DNA from: Acanthaster planci
Taxonomy: Eukaryota > Echinodermata > Asteroidea > Valvatida > Acanthasteridae
NCBI RefSeq assembly: GCF_001949145.1
Contig: NW_019091511.1
Location: forward strand, 565,461-581,346
DNA length: 15,886 bases
Direction of reading: 5' to 3'
Shown here: piece by piece, positions 8,540-15,886 of the stretch
How the letters are laid out: every line of letters starts with the position of its first letter
How positions within the stretch are numbered: the stretch's first letter is position 1
Notes under the pieces: model-generated
What the model was told of the DNA's origin: nothing
What the model saw: the letters and a program-made list of their open reading frames with translations, nothing else
The model's database searches: none
Translations under genes and position numbers: made by a program

Positions 8540-8875
8540 CCCCCAATTTCTGGAATTACCCAAACACAAGTCAGAAGTGGTTGATTCCTTCCTAATTAAA
8601 TTCTTCTCAGCCCAGAGCAAGTGGAATACAGACATCGACTGTGAGATTGTCAAGAAAGGCTGTGACATTGAGCTGTCTTTCTGAAGAATCGGGTGAAGTC
8701 AGTGAAGATGAAATTGATGAGTCGGAGAAATGCTGCATTTGTCATCGGTACCAACCAATTGAGCTAGCGCAGTCTGACTGCATTTATTTCACGTTTTCTG
8801 GTTGGTACCAATACTTGGTAGATAGAGGTGTTGTCAAAAGCTTCAATTTATTCCTTGCAATTGAGTGCACTTGAT
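8540..8875 (+). pseudogene. Probable C-terminal acidic/Cys-rich tail of the same transposase relic
   Basis: Downstream of the DDE relic, the plus strand carries an acidic run ESGEVSEDEIDESEKCCIC followed by HRYQPIELAQ and FTFSGW. Several pogo/Jerky-like transposases end in a small PHD-like zinc-binding module that opens in this way (acidic stretch, then CC-C---P, then W-QC). Only the first Cys pair is intact here; the second half is not readable in this frame. A short preceding frame (8475-8684) overlaps it. Assigning it to the transposase rests on position and general look, so it is tentative. Confidence 0.45.
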
Positions 8876-8879
8876 TGGA

Positions 8880-9548
8880 TAGTCTAGGGTGTGCGAAAAT
8901 TGCCAACTCGAGGATATAAAATTCAAATTGGACGTGTCCAGGTCAGCGGGCAGTGCGGGTGCAAATACTGTATTCCAACCACAGAGCTTTTTTTTATTGT
9001 ATGAAAAGATGATGCCGCTATCCCATTCAGTAGTAACACAAGTTCCTCAATGGTGATTGCAACAGTTATAACTTGTAATGCATGTACATGTTGAAGCTTC
9101 AAGAGCACCTCTAAGGAAAACATGTTTTCTCTGATTTTATCTGTTCATATACATATTGAAGCATCCAAGCCATAAGATTACCAAAGGCTGGCAGTATGTG
9201 TTTGATGTGATTGGGGTGTGAGGGGAGGACCACTTCTGAACTTTTAATCATTTTAACCATTCTATGTATTTGGCATTGTGAGCATCATGTGACTAGGGAA
9301 CATTGCAACTCTACTGTGACTTAGCGCAGGATGGCATAGCTTTCGCAGGGACAGATGGCACAGCGGCGTGGTGGTGCAGCGGCATGGCATCCTTTCCTCT
9401 GGCAATGCCCTGGCCAAATATCCGGACGCCTGTTTGGTTTTCATTTTGGACAATTGACATGACAATGCACAAAGTTTCAAAAGCATGTAGGCCTAGTATG
9501 AAGCCATTACTTAACAGTTTGAATTTGACGTATTTCACACGTCTGAAC
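8880..9548. other. Stretch without a recognisable gene
   Basis: Overlapping open frames on both strands at 9262-9571 derive from one GC-richer patch and carry no motif. TAGGCCTAG occurs at about 9489. Nothing else supportable. Confidence 0.45.
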
Positions 9549-9680
9549 AGACGACTTTGCTGAGCAGACAATTTGTCTCAATGGATGACCTATCTCGATG
9601 CACGACTTGTCTCAGCGGTCAACTAGCCTCTCCTTTTGACACACAGCCAGTCGAGTTGTCTCATTGGTCGAGTTGTATAT
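9549..9680. repeat. Inverted array of the GAGACAACTCGAC subrepeat, right array
   Basis: The words GTCGAGTTGTCTCATTGGTC (9650-9669), CGACTTGTCTCAGCGGTCAA and ACAATTTGTCTCAATGGATG are reverse complements of the left array motif at 6620-6815. The inverse of 9650-9669 pairs with TTGACCATTGAGACAACTTG on the left with only a few mismatches. The two arrays face each other across about 2.7 kb. Confidence 0.7.
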
Positions 9681-9711
9681 ATTTACACCTGGAGTAGATC
9701 ATTTGTTCCAT

Positions 9712-9939
9712 TTATTGAGTATTAACTTGATTATTATTTTGACAGAAAGGGAACATATTCTGTGAATTGGCCCGGCAAAATGCTCTAAAAGAGCCAACAC
9801 AATTTTTGTTGTAGCCTTCTTTCCAGTTGTTTGTAGCGAATCTCCCCCATGTCATGAGCGTATAATGCTGGATATTTCCATCTAGCTCTCTGGAAGGATG
9901 AGAGTTGGGCATGATCGGCTGATCTACATAATCACCCAC
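9712..9939 (-). pseudogene. Probable MULE-type transposase C-terminal fragment
   Basis: The minus-strand frame reads HPSRELDGNIQHYT, then TWGRFATNNWKEGYNKNC, then FRAFCRANSQNMFPF. The pattern F/P--LWN...RTNN--EG(W/Y)N..L....G-A-PN-F-F is typical just after the catalytic core of Mutator-like (MULE) and related FLYWCH-associated transposases. The catalytic core is not seen upstream on this strand, so this would be an isolated tail of about 70 residues. It lies just outside the right subrepeat array. The identification is by motif memory only. Confidence 0.45.
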
Positions 9940-10876
9940 TTGCTCTGTGTGATTGGTTGATCCTGTATGAAATTTCCAATTTCACTTCTCATTTCAGAAA
10001 CAACCTTCCACAACCATGAATAAAAAAGGGAGGCAATTGGCTGATGGCAAATTAGATTCTAGTACATCCACAGATACTAATTTATTTCCTTACACCTCAA
10101 TAAAACACATGTGCACAGCAAAGATTGATTGATTGACTAATTTGTCCAACATAACTATTAACAAGTGTTTTTAGCAATTCAACAGGGATATGGTAGACTA
10201 AATCTGTTAGAATTAAAGTACTGTTTGATTTAGATGGATTTCACTGGTTCATTTACATTTTAAGCGAGGAGTATCTACATGTAAGTGGATCCATAAAATA
10301 ACTTAAATTGATTAAAGATTTCAGTAGTTTCTATTCTTAGTCGCCATTTTTCAGTTCCCTAAGTTGTGTTAGTTCTGCAACCTACTAGTATTTTCACTTG
10401 GTACTTTTTTAACAACATGTACATGGACATGTACATGTATAGCTATGTACATTTATGCAACTTTAAACCCTGTTGAATGAACTCCTGGAGGTCTTTCTGA
10501 GGCCAAATGTCAAAGGAAGGTTATAAGCTTCAAAAATGTTCACACTGAAAGTCATTCAAATTGTACCACTGTGCACACTGTTAACTAATTGATGTAGTTT
10601 TGATATTAGGTACATGTATATGTATGAGTTGCAGTGTCTTCTTTATCTCTAAAAACGTTTGAAAAACTTAAAACTTTATCATGGATTGCCACCCTTTAAT
10701 GCACATCCACATTCAAATTGTTGATGTACATTTGAAACCAGACCAAGTTATGATTTCAGTGAAATGCCTTGCTGTGATGCTTGATTCAGGCTCAATGTTT
10801 CCATATTTTATTTCCCAGTGTTCCCTTTCCAACTTCTGTCCGTCAGCCCTTTTAAGCCTCTCTAGTGAAGCCCAAG
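9940..10876. other. Region just upstream of TSC2 start: putative 5' flank or 5' intron
   Basis: AT-rich, with no CpG-rich promoter-like patch and no clear TATA/Inr arrangement. If TSC2 has a noncoding first exon as in vertebrates, this is likely intron 1 plus the start of the next exon. The plus frame 10681-10923 overlaps the TSC2 start in another frame and is a shadow. Confidence 0.45.
10414..10454. repeat. ACATGTAC palindromic cluster
   Basis: ACATGTACATGGACATGTACATGTATAGCT-like run of overlapping self-complementary ACATGT/TACATGTA words. Shorter ones occur at about 6294-6304, 7379-7392 and 11086-11107. Confidence 0.8.
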
Positions 10877-11014
10877 ATGGCACGACCAGCCTCCAAAGAG
10901 ACTTTCAAGCAGAGGATTGCTAGCATTTTCCGTAGGAAAGAGAGTGCCATTATCCCCAATGTCGCAACAGAATCGAGATCTGAGGAATTCCTCATCACAC
11001 CTGCTCTGCTAAAG
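10877..11014 (+). CDS. TSC2: TSC2 coding exon 1 (codons 1-46, contains start codon)
   Basis: ATG at 10877 sits in a good initiation context (A at -3, G at +4). An in-frame TAA at 10853-10855 precedes it with no ATG between, which supports this start. The exon encodes MARPASKETF and ends FLITPALLK. Human begins MAKPTSK and ends FIITAEILR. The exon is exactly 46 codons, the same length I recall for the human first coding exon. The donor is AAG|GTGCAT. A possible 5' acceptor (CTCTCTAG at 10858-10865) would make this an internal exon after a noncoding exon 1; that part is a guess. Confidence 0.9.
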
Positions 11015-14000
11015 GTGCATTTTTATCTTTCAATTTGACTGGAACAACAGTATTTGATGATTAAATTATGCATAATTATTTCTAATGTACGTACATGTAC
11101 ATGTACATTGCTTCAGTAGTTACAGAGATGAAGCCAGGGCCAAAATTTCATCTAATGTAATGGTTCTTAAGTGTTTTTCATCGTGTTCATGATGTTCCAA
11201 GTGTGAATTCTGAATTTGCTAAGCTGAATTAAGAAATGCTTCTAGTTACTTGTTTTGTAACCATGGTAACAGTGACCTTTTGCATTATTGTGAAACATTT
11301 CCTTCTGGATTGGTTTCTTTGCAGGAGATTCACCGAGACAGCCCGCCCAGCCAACGAGTTAAAGCGATCCGAGATCTCTGTGAATTAGTAACAACCAAGC
11401 GACTGGAAGATGTGAGTTGTCTCACGGTGTTGCCGTTATTCTTAACTTTGTTACCAGAATCATACAAGAGAACGTTAAAGTTTTAACAACAATTCAGGAA
11501 TTTGAAAGCCATTCTTGCTCGTATTAGATAAAAACCACTAAAGTTGAATTATATTTATTATCTTAAAAGAAATAAGAGTTTGTTTATTCAATCTTAGAAT
11601 GGGATTGAGGCATTGTGGGCAGCAACGTCAGATTTCCTGGAGCCTCATGTACCAGTGGAACACAGACACCTCATGCTGACTTTTATCAAATGCATCATTG
11701 TTGGGCAGGTAAACTTAACATCAAGAATTATTTCTGGGACCAAGTATTGCCATCGTAGCAAAAATCTTCAACTACTTGCAACTTTGATTAAACAGTGCAA
11801 ACTTCTACTGTTTTATTTGTGTCTAAATTAAATTGCAGAAATAGTGCTTAGAATAGCATAGTCTTTGAAATTCACCATGGCGCAAGAAACAATGGCCTAG
11901 TAACCCTTCAAAGTTGAAGTGCAAAGACGAAGTGCTGTTTATCAGTAGCAGAATCATTTTCAATGCTATTAGAGGTCATTGGACCCTGCCATGCTTTATA
12001 TTAATCCGTACTCGGTTTGAAAGTTAACCCTAAAAAGAGCTTTGGGGTGGAACAGAATCCACCCCCTCAACATTTTTTCTAATATCGCACAGTGCATGTC
12101 TTTCATGGGCTGAGCCTTTAGGAGTTTTTAGAGTAACTCTTTGCAGTCATTTTGACACCAAGTTTGTGAAAATTGAACATGCTGTTCTTGTGCAATGCCC
12201 ATTTTTCCAAGATGGGTCAGCCAAAAATGTATACGCTTTTTCACTGTTAATGCAAGTGGGCTGGCACGCATGTTGCCTTGAACTTCACATGGGCTCAAGA
12301 ACAAAACTGCATGTCTGATTAAGTTCAAAAGCCATATTTGTAGTGAAAAGGGGTGTGTTTACTTGCATGCCAAGTTTGAAAAAATTGAGCATGGTACAGA
12401 TCTCTGAGGGTTAATGTTCCTGTTTTCACTTTTAACTCTTGCAAACAGAATGAAAGGCTCGAAGTTATGAGGGCCGTATTCTTTGAGGTCATCAAGAAGC
12501 ACTCCATCTTTGAAGACCTGCCACAGCGGTACGTTTGACAATAAGCAGGAAACACATAGTCATACACCAAAGGAGGGGAAGATGGAAAGTGGTGTAATGT
12601 AACTCTTGATAAAACTTTGAAGTTTAACAAAATCAACTTGATATTGCAGTTCATGTCTTTCAGTGAGAAACTTCTCATCTCCATCCATACTTAGATTTCT
12701 TAAATGTACAGCCCTTCATTTGTCATTTGTACATTATGCTCCTTTGAAGCAACATTGTCACTTGAAATCTAAACAAGGGTGCCTAAGAACAAATCTGATG
12801 AAGTTCAGATTTCAGATCAGAAGTTGCTGGGTCATGTTTTGAATTGCACTGGAATTCAGCATCTGGGACACGTGTCCACATTCATTTGCATGTGGCTTCA
12901 GGATTGGATGATGTGATGAACTAAACCGACCAATTATGTTAACTGTGCACGTGTATTGTGTCAACGCTTGCGCACTTCTGATGGCTATTTTCCAAAAATA
13001 CATCTTGAGACACGTCGTTGGAAATGGCCTTCTTTCATTGCTTTCTTCAAAATGACAACTTGAGTTGTGCACCACAACCATCTTTAAACCAAATATGCTT
13101 TGCAACAATAACTGTGTCAGTTACTTGTTGGATAGCTGCAAATGATGGACTGCCTTGAAATATTGGGATATTTCTGAATTTGTCAAATGTTAATGTAATC
13201 TAACTGTACTTTTTGTCCATTTAGATTGGATGTTCTGAAGTCGTTAAGCGCTAATGGGAAAAACCTGCTTCATTTTGAGGAGGATATGGGTCCGTTTCTG
13301 CTTGCCTGGATGCCAGATGTGATCAGTTATGGCATGTCAGTCTTGTTAGTTCGTCTTGCATTATAAATTCAAATTCTTTTTGATTGTTAATGTAAAACCG
13401 GAGGAGCAATATCGTAGAATAGAATCGATGCTCATAAAGTTCCTTGTTACAACATGTATGTGACATTCTTTGCGTACCCCAATGGTGAAACTTCAGATTA
13501 ATGTCAGGAAAATGCCCCCAAATTAAAACAAAATTAGTCCTGAGAGATTAATGAAAAGTTTACAAATGCAGAGATTTCAATACCCTCCCCTTCACCTAAA
13601 AATGGTTGCATATTGAAATTGTCATGTGGCATTGAACCATTGATATGTTATTCTTATCTTCTCAGGACAGCCGAGTTTCTGGGTCTTCTTGTCAATGTCT
13701 TCAAGTTCAACTCCTGTTACCTTGACGACCACATTGTGTCTGGACTTGTCAAGTATGTGACGGTTTATTTTCTGAAACTGCTAAATGTAGAAGGGTGTTG
13801 GGTAGAGAAATGTATCAGTCAACACAAGCAGGCTACCTGCCAAAAAATGATGTTTTCCACCTGTACATGTATGTTCAGGGTTTCCAAGACCATGGAAAAT
13901 CTGCAAATCCTGGAAGAAGTCCTGGAAAAATCTTTGAAAATTTGAGAGGAAATAAGATAGTGTGGAATCCTGTTGTCAGAGGGAAAAAAAGTGATGGAAT

Positions 14001-15792
14001 CAAGCTCTTGCAAGGGTTAATTTTGATGGGCTATTTTTAATGTGATTATATATTAATGAGAAATTTACAGGCTATCCTAAGTGTAGAGTTGTGGCTATGG
14101 CAGCCTCCAACTTGTCTCTACAAAACATCATGGAAATTGGCATATTTTAGTCCTGTAAACGTCATAGAATTTGATTTTAAGCTTTTGCCTGTAATTGAAT
14201 TGCAGCCAGATTTACTTTGCTGGGAGTTTCAGAAACAAGATTTAAGCCATTGAACAGTTTTCTTTGGAATGCTGTAAACAATTCATCAATTCTTAGACAA
14301 CAAAATCTAAGCAGAAATCCTGCCATTTTTCTTTCCAGACATACCTGTACAGTGTGCAGTCGTACTGGTCGTGAGTATGACATTGAGCAATCATTGAAGG
14401 TGCTAGACGCTGTGGTTTGCTACAGCTGTCTTCCAACTGAAGCACTCTATAACTTTGTGACAGCTCTGTGCCGAACCGTTGGCGTACAGCAGTTTGCTCA
14501 AGCCAGTTGGAAGGTACTGTACCATGTTGGTTTTATGTTTTCAGAAACTACATGTATACTATCAGGGCCCAATTTTTATGAGACTGCTAAGCATAGGATT
14601 TTATGTGAACAGGGGTTCCACATACATGTATTTCATGAAGACCATAAACGGTAAGCACAGCATAAGGCCTGCTTACCTTGGAGGGAAAATTTGCTTAATG
14701 TGGTGACGTAGAAGTGGAAATCTCCACTTAGATTAGCGCTTTTTCTGCCATAGTGTGGTAATGTTTGGAATATAAGCTGTGGCTTATACGTTGATTCTCA
14801 CGCTGAACAATGTCTCTGCGGCTTATACGCTGGGCGGCTTATACGGCCAACTTTGAAGGATAAAATCAGTCACGAAAGCCGCAGCCAGGACACCCATACT
14901 GGTGTTTTCGTTGATTGCCGTTTCCGTGTGATAACTCAACCTCGTAAATAAAATTAGAGTTGTGTGTGTTTTGAGTTATTAATGGAGTCACGAACACATG
15001 CGTGAAATGTATACGTAATCTTAAACTTGTTCTGCTTGTTATTCTTGTTACCTAAAGATTTCTTTCTACCATTAAATAAAAAACAAGCATTTCAGTGTTG
15101 AACCTTCGTGTGGCAATGTTTTGTCTTTCTGCCGATCGTGTGCAGCGTGATATGACACAGAATTTCAATTTTTTTTTCACTTGGGTTTTCTGTTGGAGAC
15201 TCTTTCTGTGGTCACATGGTTATCGGCGAGAGCCAGCGATTGGACTGTCCACGAATGGGTCTGCGGTAGCAGTTAGGCTAGCCTGAAAACAGGGTTTGTC
15301 ACGGTCACAGTGGTGCATGCATTCCGTGTTCCATGTGCAGCATGCATGCAACATTATGAGTGGTTTCAATGTGATGACTCGAACCAACGTCTTGTGGCGG
15401 GTTTTTCATTTTTGAAGCGCATTTGGTGGTGCTTTTTGATCGGCGCTTTTTTGATTGGTGTCACAAAACTTCAAGATAAACATATGTAGTGCAATGGGAC
15501 AGTTACGGAGGTATTTTTTTTTACATAAAAGCCTATCCTCTTAGCAAGAAGTAGTTGGCTATGAATTAAAACAATGTTTTGACTTTCAAGTAATATCTCA
15601 TGTGAAAGAGTACAGGAAAGATTCATTGAAATACATACTGTTGATGACAGTGGACAGCAAGTGTCGTAGAAAGAAGACAAACCATTTTACCAGGGATTGT
15701 TCTATTATGTGATTGCAGCTGATGAGGAATCTATTAGGAACTCATCTCGGGCACAGTGCAATCTACACCATGTGCACTATTATGGAAAATGG
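10877..15792 (+). CDS. TSC2: TSC2 (tuberin), N-terminal part; eight exons, 3' end outside the window
   Basis: Joined coding segments are 10877-11014, 11325-11411, 11598-11708, 12449-12528, 13225-13335, 13666-13752, 14339-14513 and 15719-15792: 863 bases, 287 codons plus 2 bases, with no internal stop. The translation aligns throughout with human tuberin residues 1 to about 283 (recalled), including blocks such as [16 protein letters not shown] and LMRNLLGTHLGHSAIY. Family knowledge: tuberin is the Rheb GTPase-activating protein of the TSC1-TSC2-TBC1D7 complex at the lysosome, which turns down mTORC1. The part seen is the N-terminal HEAT-like scaffold that contacts TSC1; the C-terminal GAP domain (total about 1800 residues) is not in the window. 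All eight donors are GT and all seven internal acceptors are AG. A noncoding first exon probably lies further upstream, as in vertebrates, but I cannot place it or a promoter. Confidence 0.93.
11086..11107. repeat. GTACATGTAC tandem palindrome in intron 1
   Basis: A TGTACGTACATGTACATGTA run of 6 bp ACATGT units inside the first TSC2 intron of the window. It can fold on itself and is a common simple repeat in this locus. Confidence 0.8.
11325..11411 (+). CDS. TSC2: TSC2 coding exon 2 (codons 47-75)
   Basis: The acceptor is TTTCTTTGCAG|GAG and the donor GAT|GTGAGT, both strong. The 29 codons read EIHRDSPPSQRVKAI then RDLCELVTTKRLED, with the pattern of the second human exon (ELSMECGLNNRIRMI, then QICEVAKTKKFEE). 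Length 87 bases and phase 0/0 equal the human exon from memory. It forms part of the N-terminal helical repeats. Reading continues open into the following intron until 11486, so retention of that intron would add about 25 unrelated residues. Confidence 0.92.
11598..11708 (+). CDS. TSC2: TSC2 coding exon 3 (codons 76-112)
   Basis: The acceptor is TTCAATCTTAG|AAT and the donor CAG|GTAAAC. The 37 codons begin NGIEALWAATSDFLEP and end IKCIIVGQ; human has HAVEALWKAVADLLQP and LKAIVQGQ. Length 111 bases with phase 0/0 matches human. The exon continues the helical repeat scaffold. Confidence 0.92.
11709..12448 (+). other. TSC2: TSC2 intron between coding exons 3 and 4
   Basis: 740 bases, GTAAAC to AACAG. 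It contains a 24-base near-perfect direct repeat: CCAAGTTTGTGAAAATTGAA at 12158 and CCAAGTTTGAAAAAATTGAG at 12369. No other exon-like segment was seen in it. Confidence 0.7.
12449..12528 (+). CDS. TSC2: TSC2 coding exon 4 (codons 113-139, split)
   Basis: The acceptor is CTTGCAAACAG|AAT and the donor CG|GTACGT. The 26 full codons plus 2 bases begin NERLEVMRAVFFEVIKK and end FEDLPQ, matching human GERLGVLRALFFKVIKD and NEDLHE. The exon ends in phase 2 inside an Arg codon completed by the next exon. As I remember human TSC2, this stretch is uninterrupted there, so the intron that follows may be lineage-specific. Confidence 0.9.
12529..13224 (+). other. TSC2: TSC2 intron between coding exons 4 and 5
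   Basis: 696 bases, phase 2, GTACGT to ATTTAG. A minus-strand frame of 98 codons (12812-13108) lies inside; it has no known motif, and I treat it as chance or repeat-derived. Confidence 0.65.
13225..13335 (+). CDS. TSC2: TSC2 coding exon 5 (codons 139-176, split at both ends)
   Basis: The acceptor is GTCCATTTAG|A and the donor GGCAT|GTCAGT. It encodes LDVLKSLSANGKNLLHFEED and then MGPFLLAWMPDVISYG. Human has [20 protein letters not shown] and then a shorter run after the shared WM. The human intron at about codon 161 (phase 1) is missing here. After WM this protein has about four more residues than human before the shared EF, so the 3' end is the least certain boundary of the gene. The chosen donor keeps phase 2 with the next acceptor and has a good consensus. 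Confidence 0.85.
13666..13752 (+). CDS. TSC2: TSC2 coding exon 6 (codons 176-205, split at both ends)
   Basis: The acceptor is CTTATCTTCTCAG|G and the donor AA|GTATGT. It encodes [20 protein letters not shown] and then DHIVSGLV. Human has [20 protein letters not shown], making this the most clearly recognisable block. It ends in phase 2 in a Lys codon aligned to human residue 200, the same place and phase as the human intron I recall. The frame stays open past the donor to 13945, so intron retention would add about 65 residues of repeat-derived sequence. Confidence 0.93.
13753..14338 (+). other. TSC2: TSC2 intron between coding exons 6 and 7
   Basis: 586 bases, phase 2. It holds a low-complexity patch at about 13885-13945 built from recurring TGGAAAATC / CCTGGAAGAAG / CCTGGAAAAATC words, which reads as a heptad-like peptide in one frame but is most likely a simple or interspersed repeat. 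Confidence 0.65.
14339..14513 (+). CDS. TSC2: TSC2 coding exon 7 (codons 205-263)
   Basis: The acceptor is TTTCTTTCCAG|A and the donor TGGAAG|GTACTG. One base completes the Lys codon, then 58 codons follow: [54 protein letters not shown]. Human has [12 protein letters not shown] and VTLCRTINVKELCEPCWK in the same order. It ends after the conserved Trp-Lys in phase 0 as in human. The human intron after the DIE motif (about codon 216) is absent, so this exon equals two human exons. Confidence 0.94.
14563..14703. repeat. Possible interspersed repeat fragment in TSC2 intron
   Basis: Starts GGGCCCAATTTTTATGAGAC and has alternating GCTAAGCA, GTAAGCAC, TGCTTACC and TTGCTTAATG words that are partly self-complementary. 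It resembles a short repeat type I associate with marine invertebrate genomes, but I cannot name the family. Confidence 0.35.
14771..14845. repeat. GCGGCTTATACG motif cluster
   Basis: GTGGCTTATACG at 14779-14790 and GCGGCTTATACG at 14818-14829 and 14834-14845, plus an inverted TATAAGC at 14771-14777. It may be a terminus of a DNA transposon; the family is not assigned. Confidence 0.6.
15719..15792 (+). CDS. TSC2: TSC2 coding exon 8 (codons 264-287, split at the end)
   Basis: The acceptor is TATGTGATTGCAG|CTG and the donor AATGG|GTAAGA. It encodes LMRNLLGTHLGHSAIY followed by TMCTIMEN. The first 16 residues equal human tuberin as I remember it. Length 74 bases, phase 0 to phase 2, matches the human exon. 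It lies after the longest intron in the window (1205 bases). The next exon is beyond the right edge. Confidence 0.94.
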
Positions 15793-15886
15793 GTAAGAGC
15801 TGGTTTTTAATTTACCTCTTTGAGGCATTTTTTCTAAGAATTTTGTTGAGGCCCTGTCTTCTGTACCCATCTCCTGTCTTCCGTCA

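Larger units (their letters stand above)
14514..15718 (+). other. TSC2: TSC2 intron between coding exons 7 and 8
   Basis: 1205 bases, phase 0, the longest intron in the window. It includes a possible interspersed repeat fragment (14563-14703) and the GGCTTATACG motif cluster (14779-14845). Nothing exon-like was seen in 14900-15700. Confidence 0.7.

Noticed and set aside
9262-9571. Overlapping frames on both strands as genes
   Set aside because: Composition-driven frames from one patch, with no motif or conserved pattern.
9940-10876. Divergent neighbour gene (such as NTHL1 beside vertebrate TSC2) or shared promoter
   Set aside because: No endonuclease III-like motif or CpG-rich promoter patch was seen on the minus strand upstream of the start.
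12812-13108. 98-residue minus-strand frame inside a TSC2 intron as a nested gene
   Set aside because: No domain, no splice partners; no support beyond being open.

Overview
This is a window of animal nuclear DNA. There is no long uninterrupted reading frame. The right third carries short exons with canonical GT/AG splice sites that together encode the N-terminal part of tuberin (TSC2). The left two thirds are intergenic DNA full of decayed transposon pieces and inverted repeats. Frequent ACATGTAC and TAGGCCTA palindromes, AT-rich introns of 0.2-1.2 kb, and an intron layout close to that of vertebrate TSC2 suggest a marine invertebrate, perhaps an echinoderm or another invertebrate deuterostome. 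The species placement is inference.

Layout. 14-460: frameshifted end of a non-LTR retrotransposon on the minus strand. 1169-2449: two diverged direct copies of a ~150 bp repeat, with a ~970 bp element between them whose ends are made of a 16 bp minisatellite in opposite orientations. 2564-2672: compact hairpin. 3155-3476: foldback (MITE-like) element. 4445-5262: ~820 bp element with long terminal inverted repeats. 5265-6600: no assignable gene. 6620-9680: stretch bracketed by opposite-facing arrays of a degenerate GAGACAACTCGAC motif. It holds a fragment of a protein-primed DNA polymerase B (Polinton/Maverick type, minus strand) and a broken pogo/Tigger-type DDE transposase (plus strand). 9712-9939: probable fragment of a MULE-type transposase (minus strand). 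10877-15792: eight coding exons of TSC2 (plus strand). The gene runs off the right edge.

The TSC2 exons join in one frame into 287 codons plus two bases. They align along their whole length with the start of human tuberin as I remember it. Six of eight exon ends fall at the same codon and phase as in human. Two introns here look absent from human, and two human introns are absent here. Tuberin is the Rheb GTPase-activating subunit of the TSC1-TSC2-TBC1D7 complex, which restrains mTORC1. Only the N-terminal helical (HEAT-like) part is encoded here; the GAP domain lies far beyond the window.

I found no multi-gene system acting as a unit. The most interesting material is the nested mobile DNA upstream of TSC2 and the intron gain/loss pattern within it.
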